Positions 39,167 to 48,042 of a stretch of DNA of 50,186 nucleotides are shown here, in pieces (positions within the stretch are counted from its first letter, which is position 1; every line of letters starts with the position of its first letter). The translations under genes and the position numbers were made by a program. The notes beneath the pieces were generated by a model. That model was not told where the DNA came from. It ran no database searches and was given only the letters and a program-made list of their open reading frames with translations. The stretch is taken from assembly GCA_005884005.1 (NCBI GenBank), contig VAWI01000020.1, positions 1-50,186 of the forward strand, given 5' to 3'. Source of the DNA: Actinomycetota bacterium (GTDB lineage: Bacteria > Actinomycetota > Thermoleophilia > Gaiellales > Gaiellaceae).

Positions 39167-40449
39167 CAACGATCCACCTCCCCCATCACCGTGTCGAGCG
39201 AGCCGACGATCGCGATCAGGTCGGCGATGTACGCGCCCTGCACCATCGTGGCCGTGGCCTCGAGCGCCGCAAACGACGGCGCGCGGAACTTCACCCGCCA
39301 AGGGCGGGCGCCACCATCGGAGACGACGTAGCAGCCCAGCTCCCCGCGCGGCGACTCGACGGCGACGTAGACCTCGCCCTCGGGCACGCGGTAGCCCTCG
39401 GTGACGATCTTGAAGTGGTGGATCAGGGACTCCATCGAGGTGTGCAGCTCCTCGCGTGGAGGCAGTACGACCTTGCGGTCATCCGAGATCCACGGCTCTC
39501 CTTCCAGACGCTCGAGCCGGTCGAGGCACTGCTCGACGATCTCCACCGACGCCTGCATCTCTTCGATCCGGACCCGGTAGCGGTCGTAGGTGTCCCCTTG
39601 CGGGAACACCGGCACGTGGAAGCGAACGCGGTCGTAGTACAGGTAAGGATCATCCCGGCGAAGATCCCAATCGACCCCCGACGCGCGCAGCACCGGCCCC
39701 GTCTGACCGAGGGCGATCGCGTCGCGGCGATTCAGGAGACCCAGGCCGACGGTGCGGTCCTCCCAGATCTCGTTCTTCGCGAGCAGCGCGTCGTAGTCGG
39801 CAATCGCCTTCGGCATCCACTCGACGAACTTGCGGCACTCCGGATAGAAGCCGGCCGGGATGTCCTCGGCAAGCCCACCGGTCTGGAAGTACCGCGTGTG
39901 CATGCGGTAGCCGGCGACGAGCTCCGAGAGGTCGAGGACCATCTCGCGCTCGCGGAACGTGTACCAGAACATCGAGATCGCGCCGAGCTCGAGGGCGGCG
40001 GTCCCCAGCCAGACCAGATGTGAGTGGATCCGGTTCAGCTCCGAGAGGAGCATCCGCATCCAGGTGGCCTTCGGCGGGACCTCCAGACCGAGCAGCTTCT
40101 CGATCGCGAGCACGAAGACGAGCTCGTTGTTCTGGTAGGCGAGGTAGTCGATCCGCGGCGCGTACGTGATCGCCTTCCACCATGACTTCTGCTCCATGTT
40201 CTTCTCGAAGCCCGTGTGGACGTAGCCGACCTTGGCGTGGACTCCAACCACGACCTCGCCGTCGAGGTCGACGATGAGGCGCAGCACGCCGTGCGTCGAG
40301 GGGTGATTCGGGCCGAAGTTGACGGTCAGGATGTCGTCGGTGTCCTTGACCGCGGGGTCGACCTCGAGCACCGTTGGTATCGGCGAGGGGATCCTGGTGC
40401 CCTCGTAGATCGGGTCCTGCTGACCGGGCCGGGCGACCGGGAGAGCCAC
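39166..40449 (-). CDS. nuoD: NADH-quinone oxidoreductase subunit D
   Basis: A 427-residue subunit of the hydrogenase-large-subunit fold that lines the quinone site. Signatures are NFGPNHPSTHGVLRLIVDLDGE near residue 44, VGYVHTGFEKNME, LLSELNRIHSHLVWLG and the C-terminal SPRGELGCYVVSDGGARPWRVKFRAPSF. GTG 40449 touches the nuoC stop. Confidence 0.95.
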   Translation of the reverse strand: MALPVARPGQQDPIYEGTRIPSPIPTVLEVDPAVKDTDDILTVNFGPNHPSTHGVLRLIVDLDGEVVVGVHAKVGYVHTGFEKNMEQKSWWKAITYAPRIDYLAYQNNELVFVLAIEKLLGLEVPPKATWMRMLLSELNRIHSHLVWLGTAALELGAISMFWYTFREREMVLDLSELVAGYRMHTRYFQTGGLAEDIPAGFYPECRKFVEWMPKAIADYDALLAKNEIWEDRTVGLGLLNRRDAIALGQTGPVLRASGVDWDLRRDDPYLYYDRVRFHVPVFPQGDTYDRYRVRIEEMQASVEIVEQCLDRLERLEGEPWISDDRKVVLPPREELHTSMESLIHHFKIVTEGYRVPEGEVYVAVESPRGELGCYVVSDGGARPWRVKFRAPSFAALEATATMVQGAYIADLIAIVGSLDTVMGEVDR

Positions 40450-40995
40450 TTACTCCTCCCCCGAGAAACGGACCGGCTCGCCGCCGAGCGGGTAGTCCTT
40501 CCGCAGCGGATGGCCCTCCCAGTCCTCGTCCATGATCAGCCGCTCGGGGTACGGGTGGCCTCCGATCGGGATCCCCATCAGGTCCCAGGCCTCGCGCTCG
40601 AACCAGTCCGCACCCGGCCAGACGGAGAGCACGCTCGGCACCGGCTCTCCGTCGTCGAGCCAGACCTGCACCCGTACCCGCGGCGCGCCCGGCTGGATCG
40701 CGAGCAGGTGGTAGTTGAGCGAGAACCGCTTGGGCTTCGGCGCGGGCAGCGCCTGCAGTCCCTGGGTCATCGGCCGGTTCAGGTTCCGCCCCTGCGCGGT
40801 GCCGATGTACCCGGACACGCCGGGCGACCCCCAGCCGAGGTAGTCGGTCGCGGCGATGTCGACGAGCATCTCGAAGCCATGCTCGTCACGGAGGAGGGTG
40901 CAGGCCTCGACGAGCCGCGCCGGATCGACGACAAGGGCCGTCTCGCCGAACGCCTCGCGCGTCTCGACCAGTCCGGGAACCCCCTCGAACGGCAC
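40450..40995 (-). CDS. nuoC: NADH-quinone oxidoreductase subunit C
   Basis: A 181-residue subunit: FEMLVDIAATDYLGW near residue 40, and the family signature WPGADWFEREAWDLMGIPIGGHPYPERLIMDEDWEGHPLRKDYPLG. GTG 40995 overlaps the nuoB stop by one base and is the only suitable start; the longer frame is antisense shadow. Confidence 0.93.
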   Translation of the reverse strand: MPFEGVPGLVETREAFGETALVVDPARLVEACTLLRDEHGFEMLVDIAATDYLGWGSPGVSGYIGTAQGRNLNRPMTQGLQALPAPKPKRFSLNYHLLAIQPGAPRVRVQVWLDDGEPVPSVLSVWPGADWFEREAWDLMGIPIGGHPYPERLIMDEDWEGHPLRKDYPLGGEPVRFSGEE

Positions 40996-41585
40996 TACTT
41001 GGCGACCCCGCCGACCTCGTAAGCCGCGGGCACGCCGGCCTGGACGCGCTCGTGCAACCGGATGATCCCTTCCATCAGCCCTTCCGGCCGCGGCGGGCAG
41101 CCCGGGACGTAGACGTCGACGGGCAGGATCTTGTCGACGCTCTGCAGGACGGCGTAGTTGTTGAACATGCCGCCCGAGCTCGCGCAGGCGCCCATCGCGA
41201 TCACCCACTTCGGCTCGAGCATCTGGTCGTAGATCTGCTTGATCGGCGCTGCCATCTTCTGGGCGACACGGCCCGAGATGATCAGCAGATCGGCCTGGCG
41301 CGGCGAGGAGCGGAATGCCTCCATCCCGAAGCGGGCGATGTCGTAGCGCGAGGAGACGATCGACATCATCTCGATCGCGCAGCAGGCAAGCCCGAAAGTG
41401 TCCGGCCACATCGACTTCGTCTGCGCCCAGGCGATGGCTTTGTCGAGGGTCGTCAGGCCGAGTTGCGACTCGATGTCGCCGAGCTCCTGTTCGAACTCGC
41501 TGGGTCCCTTGCCGGGCCAGAGCAGGCGCTCAGATTTCAGGCCGTGGTCGGCCAGCCGGGACGACTTCGGCCGCTCTACTGCCAC
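40995..41585 (-). CDS. nuoB: NADH-quinone oxidoreductase subunit B
   Basis: A 196-residue subunit with the N2 cluster. Cysteines are in [11 protein letters not shown] (near residue 67), [14 protein letters not shown] and [12 protein letters not shown] 41585 overlaps nuoA by 10 bases and gives about 50 residues before the conserved [21 protein letters not shown], longer than many homologues, so a later start cannot be excluded. Confidence 0.93.
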   Translation of the reverse strand: MAVERPKSSRLADHGLKSERLLWPGKGPSEFEQELGDIESQLGLTTLDKAIAWAQTKSMWPDTFGLACCAIEMMSIVSSRYDIARFGMEAFRSSPRQADLLIISGRVAQKMAAPIKQIYDQMLEPKWVIAMGACASSGGMFNNYAVLQSVDKILPVDVYVPGCPPRPEGLMEGIIRLHERVQAGVPAAYEVGGVAK

Positions 41586-41938
41586 TCGAGGGCGCCCTTG
41601 CGCCAGACGTAGACGTATGCGATCAGCAGGATCAGGAGGAAGAAGGCGAACTCCGCGAAGCCAAACCACGCCAGCTGGTGCAGGACGACGCCGAGCGGAT
41701 ACAGGAAGACGATCTCGATGTCGAAGACGATGAAGAGCATCGCCGTCAGGTAGAAGCTGATCGTGAAGCGCTGCCGGCGCAGCGGGCCGGTCGAGACGCC
41801 GGACTCGAACGGGATTCCGCGCGCGCGTGTGCGGCGCTTCGGACGGGTCGCGAAGACGAACGACATCACGATCATCGAGGTCGGAATCGCCGCCGCGAAC
41901 AGCCCGTAGATCAAAAACGGCAGCCAGTTGTCGAGCAC
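41576..41938 (-). CDS. nuoA: NADH-quinone oxidoreductase subunit A, first gene of the nuo operon
   Basis: A 120-residue membrane subunit with three helices. The family signature is [46 protein letters not shown] 41938 is preferred because GGAGGA lies 6-7 bases upstream on its strand; a TTG at 41956 would overlap that site. It is divergent from the IscA-type gene, and the shared 160-base gap shows no clear -35/-10 for nuo. Confidence 0.93.
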   Translation of the reverse strand: MLDNWLPFLIYGLFAAAIPTSMIVMSFVFATRPKRRTRARGIPFESGVSTGPLRRQRFTISFYLTAMLFIVFDIEIVFLYPLGVVLHQLAWFGFAEFAFFLLILLIAYVYVWRKGALEWQ

Positions 41939-42088
41939 GTCGTCTCCTCCCGCCAACCCCCTGGCGGCCGGAACGTATCAACTCTCGGCGGAGTGGCACG
42001 AGGTCACCGAAAACCGTGGAGCCGTCAGGGAGACAGGTGTTACAAAGTCCTGCCGTTTTGGGGCATGAGCGGTGGCGGAGGACGCTGC

Positions 42089-42094
42089 TACGAT
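42089..42094 (+). promoter_or_regulatory. -10 box of a probable leaderless promoter for the IscA-type gene
   Basis: TACGAT lies 6 bases before the GTG at 42101. Confidence 0.5.
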
Positions 42095-42100
42095 GGGCTC

Positions 42101-42502
42101 GTGGCAACTGTTGAGCAGCCGACTCTCGTCACGCTCACGGAAAGCGCGGCGACGAAGATCCGAGATCTGATGGCCGAGGAGCCCGAGGGCGAAGCGGCCG
42201 TCTTGCGCATCGCCGTCCAGGGCGGCGGTTGCTCGGGTTTCCAGTACGCACTCGGCTTCGACCGCGGCGCCCAGGAGGGCGACAACGAGCTTCAGGTGAA
42301 CGGCGTCGACGTCGTCGTCGATCCGTTCAGCGCGCCGTACCTCGCGGGCACCGAGATCGACTGGGTTGAAGGCCTGCAGGCAGGCTTCGCGATCAACAAC
42401 CCGAACGTCTCGGCGTCATGCGGTTGTGGGCACTCGTTCCAGGTCGAAGAGGGCGAAGTTCCCGAGGGCGAAGCAGCTTGCGGCTCGGGCTGCAGCCACT
42501 AG
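42101..42502 (+). CDS. IscA/ErpA/HesB-type iron-sulfur insertion protein
   Basis: A 133-residue A-type Fe-S carrier. The three cluster cysteines are in [13 protein letters not shown] (near residue 43) and [11 protein letters not shown] (near residue 106). [30 protein letters not shown] is typical. An acidic tail ends with CGSGCSH, two more cysteines beyond the usual three. It probably helps mature Fe-S proteins such as the neighbouring complex I. It is divergent from nuoA, and its last 25 bases overlap the lipoprotein gene. Confidence 0.88.
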   Translation: MATVEQPTLVTLTESAATKIRDLMAEEPEGEAAVLRIAVQGGGCSGFQYALGFDRGAQEGDNELQVNGVDVVVDPFSAPYLAGTEIDWVEGLQAGFAINNPNVSASCGCGHSFQVEEGEVPEGEAACGSGCSH

Positions 42503-42948
42503 CGCCTCTTTTCCTAGTCGCTCTCTTCTTGACGGGCTGCGGCTCGTCGAACACATCGGCTTCGACGCAAGCTTCCACGGCGATCTGGACCCGGGCTCCG
42601 ATCTCGACCGGAGACCAAGCGCGGCTGGTCAAGTCGTTCAACCGCTACCTCGCGAACCGCAAAGCGCCGCCTGCGTCGCCGACGCAGCTGGCGCTCGAGT
42701 TCGTACGCGCTGATAGGACACAGGCGGCGCTGACGACGAGCCGCGCCCAATCGTCCCCCGAAGGCGGCGGACCGACAACCGTCACGGTTGTCCAGGACCG
42801 GCTCGCGGATGACTCCGTGCGGGCGACACGAGATGTGCTCCGCTTCGTATCTTCCGGCAAGGAGTGGCGGCTCGAATCGGCTGCACGCGCGCAGCGCTGC
42901 CGGCCGGGCAGAGGACACCAGCAGTTCGCCGCCGGCGACTGCGTCTGA
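42478..42948 (+). CDS. Predicted lipoprotein, 156 residues
   Basis: From TTG 42478 the signal peptide [21 protein letters not shown] ends in a good lipobox (L-T-G-C at residue 21), followed by a Ser/Thr-rich linker. The mature part has ARLVKSFNRYLANRKAPPASPTQ and VVQDRLADDSVRATRDVLRFVSSGKEWRLESA, a possible small alpha/beta domain of unknown function. The start lies inside the IscA-type gene's cysteine-rich end; an ATG at 42418 would place a basic stretch before the signal and is less likely. Confidence 0.6.
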   Translation: MRLGLQPLAPLFLVALFLTGCGSSNTSASTQASTAIWTRAPISTGDQARLVKSFNRYLANRKAPPASPTQLALEFVRADRTQAALTTSRAQSSPEGGGPTTVTVVQDRLADDSVRATRDVLRFVSSGKEWRLESAARAQRCRPGRGHQQFAAGDCV

Positions 42949-43015
42949 GTTAGCGGGCGCTTCCGACCGGACGAGGTTCTAGGCTCGCTTCTGTTCCCGA
43001 CCCGAAGGAGTGATC

Positions 43016-43483
43016 TTGAAGGCCTTGAGAACGATTTATCGTTACTGGATCACACTGCTGTTCGCGGCGGTCTTGGCTCAGATTTCGGCGGCTGCGTACG
43101 GTGGCTTCTACGCGGCTCAGAAGCTCGGCGACCAAAAAGGCTCGGACGAAAGCAAGGTGATCAGCGAGAAGACGTTCGACCACGGCTTCGGCTTCCATAC
43201 CGCCTTCGGCTACCTCCTTTTCCTCGGAGCGGTCCTTCTGCTGGTGCTCGCCCTCGCCGGTCGGCTCGGCAAGAGAGGGATACTGTTCTCGCTTGCCGTT
43301 CCGGTCGCGGTTGCCGTCCAGATCGTGCTCGCGTGGATCAGCGGAAGCGTCCACGCGGTCGGCATTCTCCACGGGCTCAACGCGCTCGTGATCTTCGGTC
43401 TGACCGGCTATCTGACCGGCCAACAGTGGCGCGCCGCGCGCGCCGCGACAGTCACCGCTCCGGCCGCGCCCCAGATGACGTAG
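43016..43483 (+). CDS. Four-helix membrane protein, DUF6220-like
   Basis: A 155-residue protein with four hydrophobic segments (ITLLFAAVLAQISAAAYGG, TAFGYLLFLGAVLLLVLALAG, GILFSLAVPVAVAVQIVLAWI, GLNALVIFGLTGYL). Histidines at the membrane edge (GFGFHTAFGY, VHAVGILHGLNALVIFG) resemble the pattern of DUF6220 and of small haem-binding membrane proteins; haem binding is only a guess. TTG 43016 has GAAGGAG 5 bases upstream, whereas GTG 43010 overlaps that site. Confidence 0.65.
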   Translation: MKALRTIYRYWITLLFAAVLAQISAAAYGGFYAAQKLGDQKGSDESKVISEKTFDHGFGFHTAFGYLLFLGAVLLLVLALAGRLGKRGILFSLAVPVAVAVQIVLAWISGSVHAVGILHGLNALVIFGLTGYLTGQQWRAARAATVTAPAAPQMT

Positions 43484-43507
43484 CCCCGCGAGTAGCATTT
43501 TGACGGC

Positions 43508-44518
43508 GTGAGCCAGAACGGCGTCGTCGACATCACGATCCTCGGGGCCGGCCCGTCCGGTCTGGCGGCTGCGTACTACGCCGGGCATCGGGACGCGTCG
43601 GTCCGCATCATCGAGAGCCTGGAGCAGATCGGCGGCCAGGTTGCGGCCGTCTACCCCGAGAAGCACGTCTTCGACGTTGCCGGGCACCCGAAGATCCAGG
43701 GCCAGGCACTGGTCGAGCTCTGCACGGAGCAGGGGCTCCAATACGAGCCCGAGGTCCTGCTCGGCGAAGAGGTGCAGACCCTCGAGCGCCTGAACGAGAA
43801 TGGCGAGGAGTTGCTCTCGGTCACAACAGACAAGGGCGGCCCGTATCTGAGCCGGGCGCTGATCATCACCGCGGGCCACGGCGCCTTCGAGCCGCGGAAG
43901 CTCGGGGTCGATGACATCGACGCGTGGGAGGGGAAGGGTCTCCATTACTTCGTGCGGGAGAAGGATGTCTTCCGAGACCGCACGTGCGTGATCGTGGGCG
44001 GCGGCGACAGCGCACTCGACTGGACGCTCGGCCTCCAGGACACGGCCAAGCACCCGATCGCGCTCGTCCACCGCCGAGACAACTTTCGGGCTCTCGAGAC
44101 TTCGGTCAACGAGGCCAAGCAGCTGGAGACCGAGGGCCGCGTGAAGATCCTCACCCCTTACGAAGTGCGCGAGGTCCACGGCGACGGTCACATCAGCGCG
44201 GTCACGGTCGAGAACACCCAGAGCGGCGAGACCGAGCAGGTCGAATGCGACGCGCTGATCACGCTACTCGGCTTCCACTCACATCTCGGCGCGATCGCGG
44301 ACTGGGACCTCGAGCTCGAGGGCAAGCGCCAGATCAAGATCGATCCGACCAGTTGTGAGACCAACCTGCCTCGTGTCTACGCCGCCGGTGACGTCGCCGG
44401 CTATCCCGGGAAGATCACACTGATCACGATCGGCATGGGAGAGGCTGCGATCGCGGCGAACAACGCGGTTGCGGCGATCCGGGGCGAGAAGGTTCAGCCG
44501 AAGTACTCGACGGACTAG
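43508..44518 (+). CDS. Ferredoxin-NADP reductase, thioredoxin-reductase-like (type 2)
   Basis: A 336-residue FAD and NAD(P)H enzyme. The FAD loop is ILGAGPSGLAAAYYAG (residues about 10-25), the NADPH loop is IVGGGDSALDW near residue 160, and YAAGDVAGYPGKITLITIGMGEAAIAANNAV closes the FAD site. GGQVAAVYPEKHVFDVAGHPKIQG and the lack of the C-x-x-C redox pair separate it from thioredoxin reductase and match YumC-type ferredoxin/flavodoxin reductases. TAGCAT lies 9 bases before GTG 43508. No ferredoxin gene is adjacent. Confidence 0.85.
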   Translation: MSQNGVVDITILGAGPSGLAAAYYAGHRDASVRIIESLEQIGGQVAAVYPEKHVFDVAGHPKIQGQALVELCTEQGLQYEPEVLLGEEVQTLERLNENGEELLSVTTDKGGPYLSRALIITAGHGAFEPRKLGVDDIDAWEGKGLHYFVREKDVFRDRTCVIVGGGDSALDWTLGLQDTAKHPIALVHRRDNFRALETSVNEAKQLETEGRVKILTPYEVREVHGDGHISAVTVENTQSGETEQVECDALITLLGFHSHLGAIADWDLELEGKRQIKIDPTSCETNLPRVYAAGDVAGYPGKITLITIGMGEAAIAANNAVAAIRGEKVQPKYSTD

Positions 44519-44591
44519 GCGCGTTACCGGCCCGATCACTCGTTTTAGGGAGGCCCCGCGCCGCTGGAAAGGCCGATCAATCCGGATACCG

Positions 44592-44789
44592 ATGGAGATG
44601 CTCAAGGTCGAATGTCTGCGCTGCGGTGACACCCGCGACGTTTCCGCGAGGTCGGACGACCATGTGGATGCGGGTGAATGCGAACGGTGCGAGTACGTCG
44701 GCTGGGCGCTCGTCGCCGATCTGACGGAGAAGATCCGCCGCGTTCTCCGCGAGCGACCGCCTGAGCGGCGCCGTCTTTATGCAGCATAA
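44592..44789 (+). CDS. Small zinc-ribbon protein, 65 residues
   Basis: From ATG 44592 the protein begins MEMLKVECLRCGDTRDVSA and has a four-cysteine ribbon (Cys8-x2-Cys11, Cys30-x2-Cys33 in GECERCEYVGW) followed by a basic helix (TEKIRRVLRERPPERRR). ATG 44598 is an alternative start; the frame upstream is arginine-rich noise. No named family is recognised. It lies 19 bases before fumarase, but fumarase has its own -10 box. Confidence 0.65.
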   Translation: MEMLKVECLRCGDTRDVSARSDDHVDAGECERCEYVGWALVADLTEKIRRVLRERPPERRRLYAA

Positions 44790-44796
44790 GCGCAGC

Positions 44797-44802
44797 TAAA
44801 CT
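44797..44802 (+). promoter_or_regulatory. -10 box of a probable leaderless promoter for fumC
   Basis: TAAACT lies 6 bases before the GTG at 44809. Confidence 0.5.
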
Positions 44803-44808
44803 CGCGCC

Positions 44809-46158
44809 GTGTCGACGGAGACGCGGCAAGAGCTCTGGGGTGCCGAAACGCGAAAAGCTGTCGAGAATTTCCCAGTCTCCGGCGAGCCGATTCCGCCCCC
44901 CGTCGCACGCTGGCTGGGGCGGATCAAGGCCGCTGCTGCGCGCGTGAACACCGAGCTCGGGCTGCTCGATGCGGAGAAGGCGGAGCGGATCGCCGCCGCA
45001 GCGGACCGTGTCGCTGCCGGCGAGCTCGACGACCAGTTCCCGATCGACGTTTTCCAGACGGGCTCCGGCACCTCGTCGAACATGAACGCGAACGAGGTGA
45101 TCGCCGCGCTTGCCGGCGAGGACGTCCATGCCAACGACGACGTCAACATGGGCCAGTCCTCGAACGACGTCTTTCCCTCCGCAGTTCATCTCGCGGCGCT
45201 CGACGAGCTGACGCACGATCTGCTGCCGGCGCTCGGCTCGCTCGCCGAGGCGCTCGAGGCCAAGGCGCGCGAGTTCGACGACGTCATCAAGTCCGGCCGC
45301 ACGCACCTGATGGACGCGGTTCCGGTCACTCTCGGCCAGGAGTTCGGCGGGTACGCCGCCCAGGTGCGCCAGGGGATCTCGCGGCTCGAGGTCACGCTCC
45401 ACCGGCTCGGCCAGGTCCCGCTGGGCGGGACCGCGGTTGGCACGGGCCTGAACACGCATCCGGAGTTCGCCGAGCGCGTGCGGGAGCGGCTGACAGAAGA
45501 GTCCGGTCTCCAGGTGCTGCCGCCGGCCGATCCCTTCGAGGCGCAGGCGGCTCGCGACGCCCTGGTCGAGGTCTCGGGCGCGCTCAAGGTCGTCGCTGTC
45601 TCGCTGACGAAGATCGCAAATGATCTGCGCTGGATGGGCTCCGGCCCGAGAGCCGGCCTCGCGGAGATCCGCCTGCCGGAGCTGCAAAAGGGCAGCTCGA
45701 TCATGCCCGGCAAGGTCAATCCAGTCATCCCCGAGGTCGTCACCCAGGTTTCTGCTCAGGTGATCGGCAACGACACGGCGATCACCGTCGGAGGTATGCA
45801 GGGCCACTTCGAGCTGAACGTCTTCGTACCGCTGCTCGCTCGCAACCTACTGGAGTCGATCAAGCTCCTGGCAGCGGGCTCGCGGCTGCTGAACGAGAAG
45901 TGCGTCCAGGGCATCGAGGCGAATCGCGAGAACGCCGAGCACTACGCGGAGCTGACGCTCTCAGCGGCCACTGCGCTCAACCCTTACATCGGCTACGACA
46001 AGGCGACCGAGATCGTCAAGGAGGCCGCGAGCTCCGGGCGTCCGTTACGCGAGGTGGCGCGCGAGGCCGGCGTCGACGAAGCGACGCTCGACACGGCGCT
46101 GGATTATCGTCGGATGGCGAAGCCGCACCTCGGCACGTTGCCGACGGATCGCCGTTAG
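44809..46158 (+). CDS. fumC: Fumarate hydratase, class II
   Basis: The 449-residue tricarboxylic-acid-cycle enzyme that hydrates fumarate to malate. It shows QTGSGTSSNMNANEV (near residue 85), the SGRTHLMDAVPVTLGQEFGGY substrate site (near residue 163), the catalytic loop GSSIMPGKVNPVIPEV (near residue 298) and KCVQGIEANRENAEHY. It is complete and of normal length. The downstream gap 46159-46248 shows no clear terminator or gene. Confidence 0.93.
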   Translation: MSTETRQELWGAETRKAVENFPVSGEPIPPPVARWLGRIKAAAARVNTELGLLDAEKAERIAAAADRVAAGELDDQFPIDVFQTGSGTSSNMNANEVIAALAGEDVHANDDVNMGQSSNDVFPSAVHLAALDELTHDLLPALGSLAEALEAKAREFDDVIKSGRTHLMDAVPVTLGQEFGGYAAQVRQGISRLEVTLHRLGQVPLGGTAVGTGLNTHPEFAERVRERLTEESGLQVLPPADPFEAQAARDALVEVSGALKVVAVSLTKIANDLRWMGSGPRAGLAEIRLPELQKGSSIMPGKVNPVIPEVVTQVSAQVIGNDTAITVGGMQGHFELNVFVPLLARNLLESIKLLAAGSRLLNEKCVQGIEANRENAEHYAELTLSAATALNPYIGYDKATEIVKEAASSGRPLREVAREAGVDEATLDTALDYRRMAKPHLGTLPTDRR

Positions 46159-46248
46159 TCAGCCGGGTCGCACCTCAATAACGCCGGCACCATCGGCGGC
46201 GAACGAGGGGTCAAGACCACGAAGTTTGCTGCCGACAAAGGGATTGCG

Positions 46249-47985
46249 GTGAAGCGGCTCGTTCTCCCTTTCCTTTGCGCCGCGGCGGTCCTCGCCGCTG
46301 CTCCCGCCTACGCCGGTGACAGGCCGAACCCGTTCGGGATCACGATCGTCCGTTTCGACGCCGGCACCACCCCTGCTCAGATGCGAGCGGCGATCGCGAA
46401 GGCCGGCGGCGAGGTCGTCACGGATCTGAGTCCAGTAGGCGCGATGGCGGTTGCGCCGGTTGCGCCTGACTTCGGCTCGAGGATCGCCGCCAACTCAGGG
46501 GTAACCACTTTCTTTCCCGAGTCGATGTTCGACGGCCCGGTTACGCTCGACGGCAAGGCCGGCGGCGGTGTCGTCGGTCCAATCGACCTCGCCAAGTCTC
46601 ATTCGTTCCCGGATCCCTGGCACGATGCCTCGTCGTTCCTGGGTGTCACCAATCCCGAAGGAATCCTCCAGTGGGACGACGCCCGCATGAACGTGCCCGC
46701 CGCGTGGGCGACGACCCTCGGCGACAAAACGGTCAAGGTTGCCGTCCTCGACACAGGGGTGCAAGCGTCGCACCGAGAGCTGAAGGAGAACGTCGGCACG
46801 ACGCAGACCTTTGTCCCTTGCGCGGCGTTAAAGCACGAGTACGGTGAGAAGGCGCTCAAAGCTGCCGGCCTGACCGACTGCGGCACAGACGACAGGGAAG
46901 GCCACGGCACCTGGGTCGCGAGCCGGATTGCCGGCGCGCTCAACGGCTTCGCCTCGAACGGCGTCGCGCCGCGGGTGCAGATCTCGAGCTACAAGGTCCT
47001 CGCCTCCGGTTTTGGCGGCCTCCCCGATTGGATCCTCTCTGGCTTGCTGGCGGCCTGCTCGGACCGCGTCGACCTCGTCAACATGTCGATCACGGGTTAT
47101 CTCGATCCGAACGATCCGACCGAGGCACAGACGTACCTCCTCTTCAACGACGTCGTCCAGTACTGCCGCGCCCGCGGCGTCACGATCTTCGCTGCGGCCG
47201 GCAACGAACACGTGCGCGTCGACCGCGTGACCGTGTCGATCGGCGGCCAAACGCTGAGCGGCGTCGGCCGCGTCTCGGACGGTGCTGGGGGCATCGGCAC
47301 GACGCGGCCGGGCGCAGACTCTGCGGACTTCGATCTTCGCGGGATGCTCGAGGCGCCCGGAGGCGTTCCGGGTGTGGTCATGGTCTCGGCTACCAACAAC
47401 GGCAACGGCGCCGCGCCGGCCGACGATCCGTTCGGGTTCGGGATGCACGTCGGCGCCCGCGACCAGCTCGCCTACTATTCGAGCTACGGCGCGCGCGTCG
47501 ACCTCGCCGCTCCAGGGGGCGCCCGCCGTTTCAACCTGCCCGGCTGGGACGGTGGCGACGGCAACGTTCTCTACGGCGGCTGGGGGTCGCTCGGAGCGCT
47601 TTCCGCCGACGGCCGCATTTGCCGGGACCCGCTCGAGTCTTCGCTCTTCAACTTCGCCTGCTTCCAGGCCGAAGGGGCCGGTTTCGGTTGGCTCCAGGGA
47701 ACGTCGATGTCGGCTCCGAACGCCCTCGGCGTCGCGGCGCTCGTGATCTCGGCGAAGCCGGCTCTCCGCCACGATCCGGACGATCTCGTCGCTCGTCTCG
47801 AGGCGACGGCCCGGCGGACGATGACGAACTACACGGGCCCGAGCGACCCGAGCGATACCGCTCCGACGTACGACGGCCGGCCGTGCGCGACCGGATACTG
47901 CCACCTGGACACATCGAGCTCGATCGCCTTTGCGGATTCCTACGGAGCCGGCCTGATCGACGCCGGCGCCGCTGTAGCGCCGTAG
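46249..47985 (+). CDS. Secreted subtilisin-like serine protease (S8)
   Basis: A 578-residue exported protease. The signal peptide MKRLVLPFLCAAAVLAAAPAYA is cleaved after AYA (residue 22), and a propeptide-like region follows (ITIVRFDAGTTPAQMRAAIAKAGGEVV). The catalytic triad is Asp168 (VAVLDTG), His219 (GHGTWVAS) and Ser486 (GTSMSAPN), with the oxyanion Asn319 in AAAGNE. An insert of about 150 residues separates Asn319 from the serine. The protein ends soon after the catalytic domain, without an anchor. GTG start with AAAGGGA about 9 bases upstream. Confidence 0.9.
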   Translation: MKRLVLPFLCAAAVLAAAPAYAGDRPNPFGITIVRFDAGTTPAQMRAAIAKAGGEVVTDLSPVGAMAVAPVAPDFGSRIAANSGVTTFFPESMFDGPVTLDGKAGGGVVGPIDLAKSHSFPDPWHDASSFLGVTNPEGILQWDDARMNVPAAWATTLGDKTVKVAVLDTGVQASHRELKENVGTTQTFVPCAALKHEYGEKALKAAGLTDCGTDDREGHGTWVASRIAGALNGFASNGVAPRVQISSYKVLASGFGGLPDWILSGLLAACSDRVDLVNMSITGYLDPNDPTEAQTYLLFNDVVQYCRARGVTIFAAAGNEHVRVDRVTVSIGGQTLSGVGRVSDGAGGIGTTRPGADSADFDLRGMLEAPGGVPGVVMVSATNNGNGAAPADDPFGFGMHVGARDQLAYYSSYGARVDLAAPGGARRFNLPGWDGGDGNVLYGGWGSLGALSADGRICRDPLESSLFNFACFQAEGAGFGWLQGTSMSAPNALGVAALVISAKPALRHDPDDLVARLEATARRTMTNYTGPSDPSDTAPTYDGRPCATGYCHLDTSSSIAFADSYGAGLIDAGAAVAP

Positions 47986-48030
47986 AAACAAGCGGGTTTC
48001 GCCGGCCGACTTCCGGCGTCTGCGGTGCGG

Positions 48031-48036
48031 CATACT
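48031..48036 (+). promoter_or_regulatory. -10 box (CATACT) of a probable leaderless promoter
   Basis: CATACT lies 6 bases before the GTG at 48043. The same CATACT form is used on the minus strand before rarA. Confidence 0.4.
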
Positions 48037-48042
48037 TGGGCC

